This document shows positions 19,557 through 26,834 of a stretch of 64,000 bases of DNA, piece after piece. Location of the stretch: the NCBI GenBank assembly GCA_963807385.1, contig CAWEBQ010000003.1, positions 62,001-126,000 of the forward strand. The letters are read 5' to 3'. The notes beneath the pieces were generated by a model. It did no database searches, was not told the origin of the DNA, and saw only the letters and a program-made list of their open reading frames with translations. Numbering within the stretch: the stretch's first letter is position 1; each line of letters opens with the position of its first letter. The stretch comes from JBDTSW01 sp963807385. Its GTDB lineage: Bacteria > Actinomycetota > Thermoleophilia > Solirubrobacterales > 70-9. The position numbers and the translations under genes are program-made.

Positions 19557-20036
19557 CTAAGCGGCTTCGATCTTGGTGATCTTGAGCTTCTTCTTCGGCC
19601 CGCGGGGGGCCTCGACGGTGACGATCTCGCCCCGCTTATGACCCTGCAGCGCCCGCCCGATCGGCGACTCGTTGGAGAGCTTCTGCTCGGCCAGGTTGGC
19701 CTCGGCCGACCCGACGATGTGGAACTTCTTGGAGTCGCCGGACTTCTGGTCCTTGACGTGGACGAGGACGCCGACGCCGACCGTCGAGGTGTCCACGCTG
19801 CGCTTGTCGACCACGGTCGCGCGACGCAGCCGTTCCTCGAGCTGCGCGATCCTCTGCTCGAGGAGAGCCTGCTCGTTCTTGGCGTCGTCGTACTCCGAGT
19901 TCTCGGAGATGTCGCCGAACTCTCGCGCCTCCTTGATCCGTGCGGCCACCTCCCGGCGGCGCTCGGTCGAGAGGTGCTCGATCTCAGCCTTGAGCTTCTG
20001 CAGCCCTTCCTTGGTGATGAGCGATTCCCGAGCCAA
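19557..20036 (-). CDS. greA: transcription elongation factor GreA
   Basis: 159 residues from a TTG at 20036 with GAGG 7 nt before it. Stimulates cleavage of backtracked RNA by RNA polymerase. The N-terminal coiled coil carries GDISENSEYDDAKNEQA, the acidic tip that reaches the active site; the C-terminal FKBP-like domain holds SNESPIGRALQGHKRGE. An upstream in-frame ATG at 20090 would add 18 residues of unlike composition and is less likely. Followed by lysS. Confidence 0.95.
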   Translation of the reverse strand: MARESLITKEGLQKLKAEIEHLSTERRREVAARIKEAREFGDISENSEYDDAKNEQALLEQRIAQLEERLRRATVVDKRSVDTSTVGVGVLVHVKDQKSGDSKKFHIVGSAEANLAEQKLSNESPIGRALQGHKRGEIVTVEAPRGPKKKLKITKIEAA

Positions 20037-20145
20037 TTTAGAACCTCGTCCTTCTACTTTCCGGTGGTCGCAGGAAGCGACCCATCTCACGAAAATTGCC
20101 CGACGCGCGGCGCGTTTCGGCGCACGCTCACCCGGGCGGCGCGCG

Positions 20146-20151
20146 ATTATA
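20146..20151 (-). promoter_or_regulatory. perfect TATAAT -10 box for greA-lysS
   Basis: The minus strand reads GCTATAATCG across the dus stop codon, so the -10 hexamer contains the TAA. No clear -35 is seen at 16-18 nt. It gives a leader of about 100 nt before the greA TTG. Confidence 0.5.
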
Positions 20152-21169
20152 GCGAGGGTGATTCGCCGGCCAGAGGGGCTGCAGGACGTCGTTCTGAGAG
20201 CCGGTCGAGCATTTCCCGGACCTCGTCCAGGGATGCCGTTCGCTGATAGGCATTGGCCCGCTGGCCGGTGACGCCCAACTGCTCCAGGTACCAGGGATAG
20301 AACTTGCGCAGGTTGCGCGCTGCGCGCTGCGCGCCCCAGTGCTCCTCACCGCGGTCGAGCACCCAGCGGAACTCGGCCAGGATCTCGTCCTGCGTCGGCG
20401 GACCGCTGCGGCGCCCGGTGAGCTCCTCGAAGATCCAGGGCGCGCCGAGCCCGCCGCGGGCGATCATCACGGCCGCGGCACCCGACTCGGCGTATGCGCG
20501 CCTGGCGGACTCCGCGGAGCGCAGGCCGCCCGAGATCACGACGGGGATCGCGATCGCGTCGACGAGCTCGTGGGCGAGCGCGTAGTCGGGCCGCCCGGCG
20601 TGATGGACGGCGGCCGAGCGCGGGTGGAAGGCGATCGCCGCCACGTCGGTCTCCGCCGCCAGGCGCAGGGCGAGGTCGAAACCCGACCGGTCGCCGGGCT
20701 CTATGCCCGAGCGCAGCTTGACCGTCACCGGCAGCCCGGAGCCCGCGATCGCGGCCCGGGCCACCTCGATGGCACGATCCGGGTCGCGCAGCATCGCCGC
20801 ACCCGCGCCGGACTTGCAGATCTTGGGGACCGGACAGCCCATGTTGATGTCCACGATGTCCGCCCCGGCCTCCGCGACGACCCGCGCCGCGCCTCGCATC
20901 ACCTCGGGGTCGGGGCCGAAGAGCTGAATCGAGACCGGATGCTCGTCCGGGTGAACGGTGAGCATCTCGTTGAGCGTTCGATCGTTCCCGTGGCGAATCG
21001 CGAAGCTGGAGACCATCTCCGAGACCGCGAGGCCGGCACCGTGGCGACGCGCCTGCAAACGGACGAACCAGTTGCCGATGCCGGCCAGCGGCGCCAGCAG
21101 CACGCGATTCGCGATCTCCACCTCGCCGATCATCAAAGGCGCCGTGAGGTCGGGCTGCGAGGGGGTCAC
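20147..21169 (-). CDS. dus: tRNA-dihydrouridine synthase (DusB-like)
   Basis: 340 residues, GTG start overlapping the coaX stop (GTGA). FMN-dependent TIM barrel that reduces uridine in the tRNA D-loop. Signatures: APLAGIGNWFVR at the N-terminus, the catalytic Cys in NMGCPVPKICKSGAGAAML, KLRSGI, and FHPRSAAVHHAGRPD before the FMN phosphate-binding Gly motif VVISGGLRS. Neighbours coaX and greA/lysS match the B. subtilis dusB-lysS pairing. Confidence 0.92.
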   Translation of the reverse strand: MTPSQPDLTAPLMIGEVEIANRVLLAPLAGIGNWFVRLQARRHGAGLAVSEMVSSFAIRHGNDRTLNEMLTVHPDEHPVSIQLFGPDPEVMRGAARVVAEAGADIVDINMGCPVPKICKSGAGAAMLRDPDRAIEVARAAIAGSGLPVTVKLRSGIEPGDRSGFDLALRLAAETDVAAIAFHPRSAAVHHAGRPDYALAHELVDAIAIPVVISGGLRSAESARRAYAESGAAAVMIARGGLGAPWIFEELTGRRSGPPTQDEILAEFRWVLDRGEEHWGAQRAARNLRKFYPWYLEQLGVTGQRANAYQRTASLDEVREMLDRLSERRPAAPLAGESPSL

Positions 21170-21930
21170 GCGTTCAGCTCCCAGATCAGGCGAAGGCCGG
21201 TGAGGGTGAGCATGTCGTCGATCTCGTCGATCGTCTCGCAGAACGGCGCGATCGCCGATGCCAGGCCACCGGTCGCGATGAACGGGGCACCGTCGCCCAG
21301 CTCGGCCTCGATCCTGCGGGCGATGCCGTCGATGAGTCCGGCGAAGCCGTAGACCACGCCGGACTGGATCGCGCCGCGCGTCGACTTGCCGATCGCCTCG
21401 TCGGGCTCGGCGAGGTCGATCCGCGGGATCCGGGCGCCGCGCTCGGTGAGAGCGGTGAGCGAGATCTCGACGCCGGGAGCGATCGCCCCGCCCAGGTACT
21501 CACCCCCGGCCGAGACCGCGTCGAAGTTGATCCCGGTGCCGAAGTCGACGACGACGCAGGCGCCCTGGAAGCGCGCGTACGCCGCGACCGCGTTCACCAG
21601 GCGGTCGGCGCCGACCTCGTACGGGTTGTCGATGCGGATCGCCATGCCGGTCTTGATCCCCGGGCCGACCAGGAGGCACGGCGCTTTCAGGTAGCGACCC
21701 GCCATGCCCTCGTACTCCGTGCCGAGGGGCGGCACGACCGATGAAACCACGACGGACTCGAGTGCGTAGAAGTCGAGCCGGCTCAGCTCGAGCAGGCCCT
21801 TGATCCGCTCGGCCAGCTCGTCGCCCGTCGCGCCGGCGCGCGTCTGGAAACGCCAGTGCTCGACCAGCTCGTCACCCCGAAAGGCGCCGAGGTGGGTCTG
21901 GGTGTTCCCGACGTCGACCGCGAGCAGCAT
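21166..21930 (-). CDS. coaX: type III pantothenate kinase
   Basis: 254 residues. First step of coenzyme A synthesis, phosphorylating pantothenate; acetate/sugar kinase fold, usually dimeric and K+/NH4+-dependent. Visible: LLAVDVGNTQTHLG at the N-terminus (phosphate loop), NPYEVGADRLVNAVAA (pantothenate region) and VVDFGTGINFDAV. GATAAT lies 6 nt before the ATG and no ribosome-binding site is seen, so the transcript is probably leaderless. The stop overlaps dus. Confidence 0.95.
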   Translation of the reverse strand: MLLAVDVGNTQTHLGAFRGDELVEHWRFQTRAGATGDELAERIKGLLELSRLDFYALESVVVSSVVPPLGTEYEGMAGRYLKAPCLLVGPGIKTGMAIRIDNPYEVGADRLVNAVAAYARFQGACVVVDFGTGINFDAVSAGGEYLGGAIAPGVEISLTALTERGARIPRIDLAEPDEAIGKSTRGAIQSGVVYGFAGLIDGIARRIEAELGDGAPFIATGGLASAIAPFCETIDEIDDMLTLTGLRLIWELNA

Positions 21931-21936
21931 TCAACG

Positions 21937-21942
21937 ATTATC
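21937..21942 (-). promoter_or_regulatory. GATAAT -10 box, leaderless start of coaX
   Basis: On the minus strand GATAAT is followed by 6 nt and then the coaX ATG. The spacing fits transcription starting at the A of ATG. The -35 region is poor. Confidence 0.5.
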
Positions 21943-21991
21943 CCGACGCAAGCGCCGCGGGGTGCAGGAGCGATCCCTAGGATGCCCCGGC

Positions 21992-22744
21992 ATGGAAGCC
22001 ACGCTCTACTCGGTCCCCGGATCGCACCCCGCTATGGCCGTCCGACGCATGCTCGATCACAAGGGCATCGCCTACAAGCGACGTGACCTCATGCCCGTCG
22101 TCAGCAAGGCGGTCTTGAAGGCCATGCGGTTCCCGGGCACGACGATCCCGTCCGTGAGCATCGACGGGCGCAAGATCACCGGGTCGCGCGAGATCTCGAA
22201 GGCGCTCGACGACATCCGTCCCGATCCGCCGCTGTTCCCCGCCGACGCCGACGAGCGGGCCGCCGTTGAGGAGGCCGAGGTCTGGGGGGAGAAGGTGCTC
22301 GCCGACGGAGTGCGGCGCATTCTCTGGAACGCGCTCCGGCGCGACAGGGCGGCGCTGCGCGGCTACGCCGAGGGCGCTCGCATGGGCGTCCCCATCGGGC
22401 TCGCGGTGGCCACGGCCGCCCCGATCCTCGCCGCGGAGGTCAAGATCCATGCTGCCAAGGACGACGCCGTGAAGGCGGACCTCGCCGCGCTTCCCGGCTG
22501 GCTGGACCGGGTCGACGAGTGGATCGCGGAAGGAGTGCTCGGCGGCGATCCGCCGAACGCCGCCGACTTCCAGATCGCGGCCGGGCTGGGCCTGGCGATG
22601 ACCCTTCAGGACCTGCGGCCGGCGATCGAGGGCAGGCCTGCCGGCAAGCTGTCGAAGCGCCTGGTCCCCGAATACCCGGGCGACGCTCCGCCGATCCTGC
22701 CGGCGGAGTGGCTCGAGCCGCTGCGGGCTCCCGCCACCGCCTAG
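21992..22744 (+). CDS. glutathione S-transferase-like protein
   Basis: 250 residues. Thioredoxin-like N-terminal domain (ATLYSVPGSHPAMAVRRMLD, cis-Pro motif TTIPSVSIDG, and GSREISKALDD as the GSH gamma-glutamyl loop) followed by an all-helical C-terminal domain, as in the GST superfamily. Actinobacteria seldom make glutathione, so the thiol cofactor and substrate are uncertain. TAGGAT lies 8 nt before the ATG. The stop overlaps the convergent folK stop by 4 nt. Confidence 0.8.
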   Translation: MEATLYSVPGSHPAMAVRRMLDHKGIAYKRRDLMPVVSKAVLKAMRFPGTTIPSVSIDGRKITGSREISKALDDIRPDPPLFPADADERAAVEEAEVWGEKVLADGVRRILWNALRRDRAALRGYAEGARMGVPIGLAVATAAPILAAEVKIHAAKDDAVKADLAALPGWLDRVDEWIAEGVLGGDPPNAADFQIAAGLGLAMTLQDLRPAIEGRPAGKLSKRLVPEYPGDAPPILPAEWLEPLRAPATA

Positions 22745-23244
22745 CTGACCGAGAGCTCGCCCACGCGCAACACGCGCTGGCCCTCCAGCGCGTCCCGAGC
22801 GGTAGCGAGCCTCGTCCCGTCCGGCAGCTCCAGCAGCGGATCGAGCTCCAGCAGCGGCTCGAGCACGAAGCGGCGCGACCTCACCTCTGCGTGGGGAAGC
22901 GTGAGCGCGTCGGTCTCGAGCTCGACCTCGCCCAGCAGCAACAGGTCGACGTCGATCGCCCGCGGAGCGTGGCGCGCCCCGCCCGGCTCGCGGCCGAGGC
23001 CGGCCTCGACGGCCTTGCAGACGGCCAGTAGCTCCACGGGCCCGAGCGCCGTCTCGACTCGAACCACGGCGTTCAGGAAATCCGGCTGATCGAGCACCTC
23101 GCCAACCGGCTCGGTCTCATAGAGGGAGGAGACGGCCCGGACCTCCACCCCGTTGCGCCCGAGCGCTTCGATCGCGGCACGAAGGTTCGCCTGCCGGTCG
23201 CCGAGGTTCGAGCCGAGTCCGAGGTAGCCGGTGCGCGCGATCAA
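22741..23244 (-). CDS. folK: 2-amino-4-hydroxy-6-hydroxymethyldihydropteridine pyrophosphokinase
   Basis: 167 residues from a TTG at 23244 that overlaps the folB stop (TTGA). Transfers pyrophosphate from ATP to hydroxymethyl-dihydropterin in folate synthesis. Visible: YLGLGSNLGDR at the N-terminus, SSLYETEPVG, DQPDFLNAVV and the HPPK signature RHAPRAIDVDLLLLG with the two metal-binding Asp. Translationally coupled to folB. Confidence 0.95.
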   Translation of the reverse strand: MIARTGYLGLGSNLGDRQANLRAAIEALGRNGVEVRAVSSLYETEPVGEVLDQPDFLNAVVRVETALGPVELLAVCKAVEAGLGREPGGARHAPRAIDVDLLLLGEVELETDALTLPHAEVRSRRFVLEPLLELDPLLELPDGTRLATARDALEGQRVLRVGELSVS

Positions 23245-23636
23245 CGGGGCTCGTCGCGGCGCACCGTCACCTCGACGGCCGCGGCGCCGGTGATGTGCGC
23301 GAGCGGCGGTTCGGGCTTGGCGGCGCGGACGATCGCGGCGTCGGCGCCAAGCCCGTCCACCAGACGCTCGCCGATCACCCGGGCCAGACGCTCGAGCGTT
23401 CGGTATCCGGTCTCGCTCGCCGCCGCGACGGCGATCTCGCACGCCTCCGCGTAGTCGACGGTGCCGGAGAGCTCGTCCGAGCGGGTGGCCTCAGCGTCCG
23501 CGGTCTCGAGGACCAGGTCGATCTCGATCCGCTGGCCCACCTCGCGCTCAGCCTCGGTCACGCCATGGTGGCCGTATACGGAGATACCCCGGAGTACGAC
23601 GCGCACGTGATCGTCGGGGTGGCCGGAGGGCTCCAT
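23241..23636 (-). CDS. folB: dihydroneopterin aldolase
   Basis: 131 residues from the ATG at 23636. Converts dihydroneopterin to hydroxymethyl-dihydropterin and glycolaldehyde. The family hallmark LRGISVYGHHGVTEAEREVG is at the start, YRTLERLARVIGERL in the middle and a Lys-Pro motif (AAKPEPPLAHITGAAAVEVT) near the end. The open frame continues upstream but only with unconserved sequence. folK follows with overlap; folP lies 2.4 kb upstream with two genes between. Confidence 0.94.
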   Translation of the reverse strand: MEPSGHPDDHVRVVLRGISVYGHHGVTEAEREVGQRIEIDLVLETADAEATRSDELSGTVDYAEACEIAVAAASETGYRTLERLARVIGERLVDGLGADAAIVRAAKPEPPLAHITGAAAVEVTVRRDEPR

Positions 23637-23735
23637 CGTCGGAACGTAGCGCCTCGCACGGGACCACCTGAACCTCACGGTCGGTGCCGGCGCATCGATG
23701 GACTGCGGATGTTCCTTATCTGAGAGAGTTCCGCC

Positions 23736-24446
23736 ATGGCGGAAGAGGTGGTGATCGATCGCCGGTTCAGGGGGCCGCCCGCCAGTGCCAACGGCGGTTA
23801 CACGGCCGGGCTGGTCGCGAGCGCCCTCGGCGCCCAGACGGCCGAGGTCAACCTCCGCCGGCCGCCACCGCTCGAGACGCCGCTTCAGGTCGAGGCCGAC
23901 GATGACGGAGCACGGCTTCTGGACGGCGGGGACGTGGTGGCCGACGGGATCAAACTCGACTCGGTGGAGATTGACCTGCCTGAGCCGCCTCCGTTCCACG
24001 AGGCCGAGGACGCGGACCGGCGGTCGGGGTTCTACGACGACCACGCGTTCCCGAGCTGCTTCGTCTGCGGCCCCAGCCGCGAGCCGGGCGACGGGCTCTG
24101 CATCTACCCCGGTCACGTCGCCGGGCACGAGATGCTCGCCTGCGCCTGGACCCCCGAACGCGAGCTCGCCGACGGCGACGGCCTTCGCGATGAGATCATC
24201 TGGGCCGCGCTCGACTGCCCGAGCGGAATCGCAGCTCACCACAGCGCACCGGACGAGGGCGCGATGGTGCTCGCTCGGCTCCGTGGCCACATCGACCGCG
24301 CCATAGAGCCGGCTCAGCCCCACATCGTCGTCGGCTGGTCGATCGACAGGGACGGTCGGAAGCACAGCTCAGGCACAGCCATCTACGAGGCATCGGGCCA
24401 CCCCTGCGCGTGGGCGGACGCTCTGTGGATCGAGCTGGGGCGCTAG
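23736..24446 (+). CDS. HotDog-fold thioesterase-like protein
   Basis: 236 residues. Two HotDog-like halves can be guessed: PASANGGYTAGLVASALGA at the start is the usual lead into the first central helix, and FPSCFVCGPSREPGDGLCI followed by DEIIWAALDCPSGIAAHHSA resembles the second half in actinobacterial thioesterase-superfamily proteins. Two Cys flank the FVCG motif. No signal peptide. Probably acts on an acyl-CoA-type thioester, or only binds it. Plus-strand island inside the fol cluster. Confidence 0.65.
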   Translation: MAEEVVIDRRFRGPPASANGGYTAGLVASALGAQTAEVNLRRPPPLETPLQVEADDDGARLLDGGDVVADGIKLDSVEIDLPEPPPFHEAEDADRRSGFYDDHAFPSCFVCGPSREPGDGLCIYPGHVAGHEMLACAWTPERELADGDGLRDEIIWAALDCPSGIAAHHSAPDEGAMVLARLRGHIDRAIEPAQPHIVVGWSIDRDGRKHSSGTAIYEASGHPCAWADALWIELGR

Positions 24447-24487
24447 CCGCGAGCACCGCGAGAGGCCGAGCCCACCGTCACACCCGC

Positions 24488-24534
24488 GGTGCCAGGCACC
24501 GTCACGGCACGGTAGGTGCCAGGCACCGTCACGG
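24488..24534. repeat. two copies of a GGTGCCAGGCACC palindromic repeat
   Basis: The 20-mer GGTGCCAGGCACCGTCACGG occurs at 24488-24507 (19 of 20 bases, last base C) and 24515-24534. The core GGTGCC-A-GGCACC is a palindrome with 6-bp arms. A third partial copy, CACCGTCAC, is at 24473-24481. This is the REP-like type of short intergenic palindrome often scattered in high-GC genomes. It lies between the convergent HotDog and LLM genes. Confidence 0.75.
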
Positions 24535-24537
24535 GGG

Positions 24538-25381
24538 CTAGGCGTATTCGGACACGGTTTTGGCGCATTTCGCGAAGCGCTCGTGCAGGTCGCCCGGAAT
24601 CGTCGGCGGCAGCCAGAAGACGCACCGGCACGCCCCCGCCTCGGCGAAGCGGTCGATCGCCGCGCGGTCGACGAGGGCTCCCGTAGACGGTCACCTGCGG
24701 CGCCGGGCGCCCCGCCTCGGAGGCCAGCCGGCCGAGCTTCTCGATCCTGGCCGCGAGCTTCTCAACATCGCCCAGGTAGTTGGGGATCCAGCCGTCCCCG
24801 AAGGAGATCACACGGTCGTACACCGTCCTGCCGTTGCCGCCAACTATCACCGGCGGATGTGGCTTCTGGGCCGGCTTTGGCCGGCACCAGATCGGGTCGA
24901 AGTCGACGTACTTCCCGTGGAAGGACGCCTCCTCCTGGGTCCAGATCGCCTTCATCGCCTCGACCCGTTCGCGCATGATCCCGAAGCGCCGCTCCGGGTC
25001 GGTGCCGTGGTTTCGCATCTCCTCGAGATTCCAGCCGGCGCCCACCCCCAGCTCCACGCGCCCGCCGGAGAGCGCGTCCAGGCTCGCCACCGCCTTCGCG
25101 GTCGTAATCGGGTCCCGCTCCGCGATCAGCAGCAGGCCCGTGCCCAGCCGGAGCCGCTCGGTGACGGCGGCGACCTCGGTCAGCGCGATCAACGGGTCGT
25201 AGAGCCGGGAGTACTCGCGCGGGAGCTCGCCGCCCGCGGGATACGGCGTCTCGCGGCTGGCCGGGATGTGCGTGTGCTCCGTGAACCACAGAGACTCGAA
25301 CCCGGCCTCCTCGGCCATCCGCCCGAGCTCCCGCGGGGGCAACGAGTCCTCAGTGGGGAATATCGCCAGGCCGAACTCCAC
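24538..25381 (-). CDS. LLM-class F420-dependent oxidoreductase, frameshifted near the 3' end
   Basis: Family length is restored (280 residues) only by removing one base. The TIM-barrel luciferase-like protein starts EFGLAIFPTEDSLPPRELG and contains LGVGAGWNLEEMRNHGTDP and VGGNGRTVYDRVISFGDGW, as in F420-dependent LLM enzymes of actinobacteria. After TVYG (residue ~234) the frame runs into Arg-rich nonsense and on through the REP repeats to 24443. One base fewer in the triple C at 24680-24682 gives ALVDRAAIDRFAEAGACRCV and a normal end at TAG 24538. Either a sequence error or a recent mutation. Confidence 0.8.
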
Positions 25382-25400
25382 GTTCAGCCCAATCTGGCCG

Positions 25401-25922
25401 CTACGGGCTCCAGGGGCGGACGTTCGTCGTATGCCAGTCGACCCTGCCGCTCGTACAGTTCTCGGAGTCGTAAACGGAGTACTGCTTCAAACGGCCGCTC
25501 GCCCTGGTCCAGGGCAGCGAGTGGCCTCTTCGCCCGGGCGTGAACTTGCCGAAGACGGCCCAGCCTCCGTAGGCGGTGTGGTACGGCGTGGAGGCGTCGA
25601 GGTGGTAGATCAGGTCGATGTGGCTCGAGCCCCTGTCCACCTCGTCGGCCTGCGAGATTCCCGCCTCCCGGGTGAAGCCACCGCAGTCCATCAGGGTGTC
25701 GGCTTGAAAGAGCATCGAGGTGATCTTGTGCCCGCCGCTGTCCTTGGACGTTGCGACGTGGATCTCGCCCGTCAGGTCCTGCTCCGTCTTGACCTTGAAC
25801 CTCAGACCCTTCGCCTTCGCCGGCGCCTCCGCTGCAGCCGGTGCGATCGCTACCGCTACAGCGCAGGTCGTCGTGCACGCGAGCGCGGCGATCCGCAGAA
25901 CCCTTCCTCGAGTTGCACGCAT
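25401..25922 (-). CDS. secreted protein of unknown function
   Basis: 173 residues with a signal peptide (RIAALACTTTCAVAVAIAPAAA, cleavage near residue 31). The mature part is beta-rich with three Cys and blocks KTEQDLTGEIHVATSKDSGG and HTAYGGWAVFGKFTPGRRG; no family recognised. Ribosome-binding region GAGGGGAAG precedes the ATG, and TATGAT at 25952-25957 (minus) is a plausible -10. Sits between folP and the LLM gene, interrupting the fol cluster. Confidence 0.65.
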   Translation of the reverse strand: MRATRGRVLRIAALACTTTCAVAVAIAPAAAEAPAKAKGLRFKVKTEQDLTGEIHVATSKDSGGHKITSMLFQADTLMDCGGFTREAGISQADEVDRGSSHIDLIYHLDASTPYHTAYGGWAVFGKFTPGRRGHSLPWTRASGRLKQYSVYDSENCTSGRVDWHTTNVRPWSP

Positions 25923-25999
25923 CTTCCCCTCTTCCCCTCGGGTACGTGCGAATCATAGTTCGGGGCGGCCGACCGAGGCGCTGGATGCGCTGCTTCCGA

Positions 26000-26819
26000 T
26001 CAGACCCGCGGGCCCGCGTCTCGCCAGACGCAAGCGCCGAGAATGGCCTCGGCGACGTGGAGCCCCTCACGATGAGCCGCGACATCGTGCACCCGGAACA
26101 TCTCCGCCCCCGCCCGCAGGGCGAGGACGTTGGTCGCGATCGTGCCACCGAGCCGGTCGTCCACCTCGCGGCCCGTCGAGCTTCCCGATGAAGCTCTTGC
26201 GGGAGGTGCCGACCAGGACCGGCCGGCCGAGGTCACAGAGCTCCTCCAGCCGCCGCAACAGCTCGAGGTTGTGCTCGAGCGTCTTGCCGAACCCGATCCC
26301 GGGATCGACCCAGATGCGGTCCTCAGCCACTCCGGCGGTGATGGCTAGCTCAATCCGCTCGGCGAGGAACCTGCGCACGTCATCGACGACGTCGTCGTAG
26401 GTCGGGGCCTCTTGCATTGTCCGGGGCGTTCCCTGCATGTGCATCAGCACGAGCTCGCAGTCGCGATCGGCGCAGAGCGAGCCGAGCTGCGGTTCGCCGG
26501 CGAGCGCGGTCACGTCGTTGACCATCCCGGCGCCAGCGTCCAAGGCCGCCTCCGCGACGGCCGCCTTCGAGGTGTCGATGGACACCGCAATCCCGGCCTG
26601 AACCAGCCCGGCGACCACGGGCGCCGTCCGCGCCACCTCCTCGGCCGCCTCCACCCCGGCCGCGCCCGGCCGGGTCGACTCGCCGCCCACGTCCACGATC
26701 TCGGCACCCTCGGCCGCCAGCCCGCAGCCGTGCGCGACCGCGGCGTCGGGGTCCAGGTAGAGCCCCCCGTCCGAGAACGAGTCCGGGGTGACGTTGAGAA
26801 TGCCCATCAGCCGCGCCAT
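26000..26819 (-). CDS. folP: dihydropteroate synthase, frameshifted in this sequence
   Basis: Condenses pABA with hydroxymethyl-dihydropterin-PP in folate synthesis (sulfonamide target). ARLMGILNVTPDSFSDGGLY, VDVGGESTRPG, SIDTSKAAVAEAALDAG, DPGIGFGKTLEHN and VGTSRKSFIGKL are all present. After KLDG (~residue 216) the frame changes: one extra base in the run GGCCC at 26170-26174 must be removed to read REVDDRLGGTIATNVLALRA and GAEMFRVHDVAAHREG to the TGA at 26000 (272 residues). As folP is normally essential, a sequencing or assembly error is the simplest reading. ftsH lies 15 nt upstream. Confidence 0.9.
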
Positions 26820-26834
26820 GCGCGGCCAGTATCG

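Noticed and set aside
24473..24534. CRISPR-like direct repeat
   Set aside because: Only two full copies with a 7-nt gap and a palindromic core; no spacers and no cas genes.
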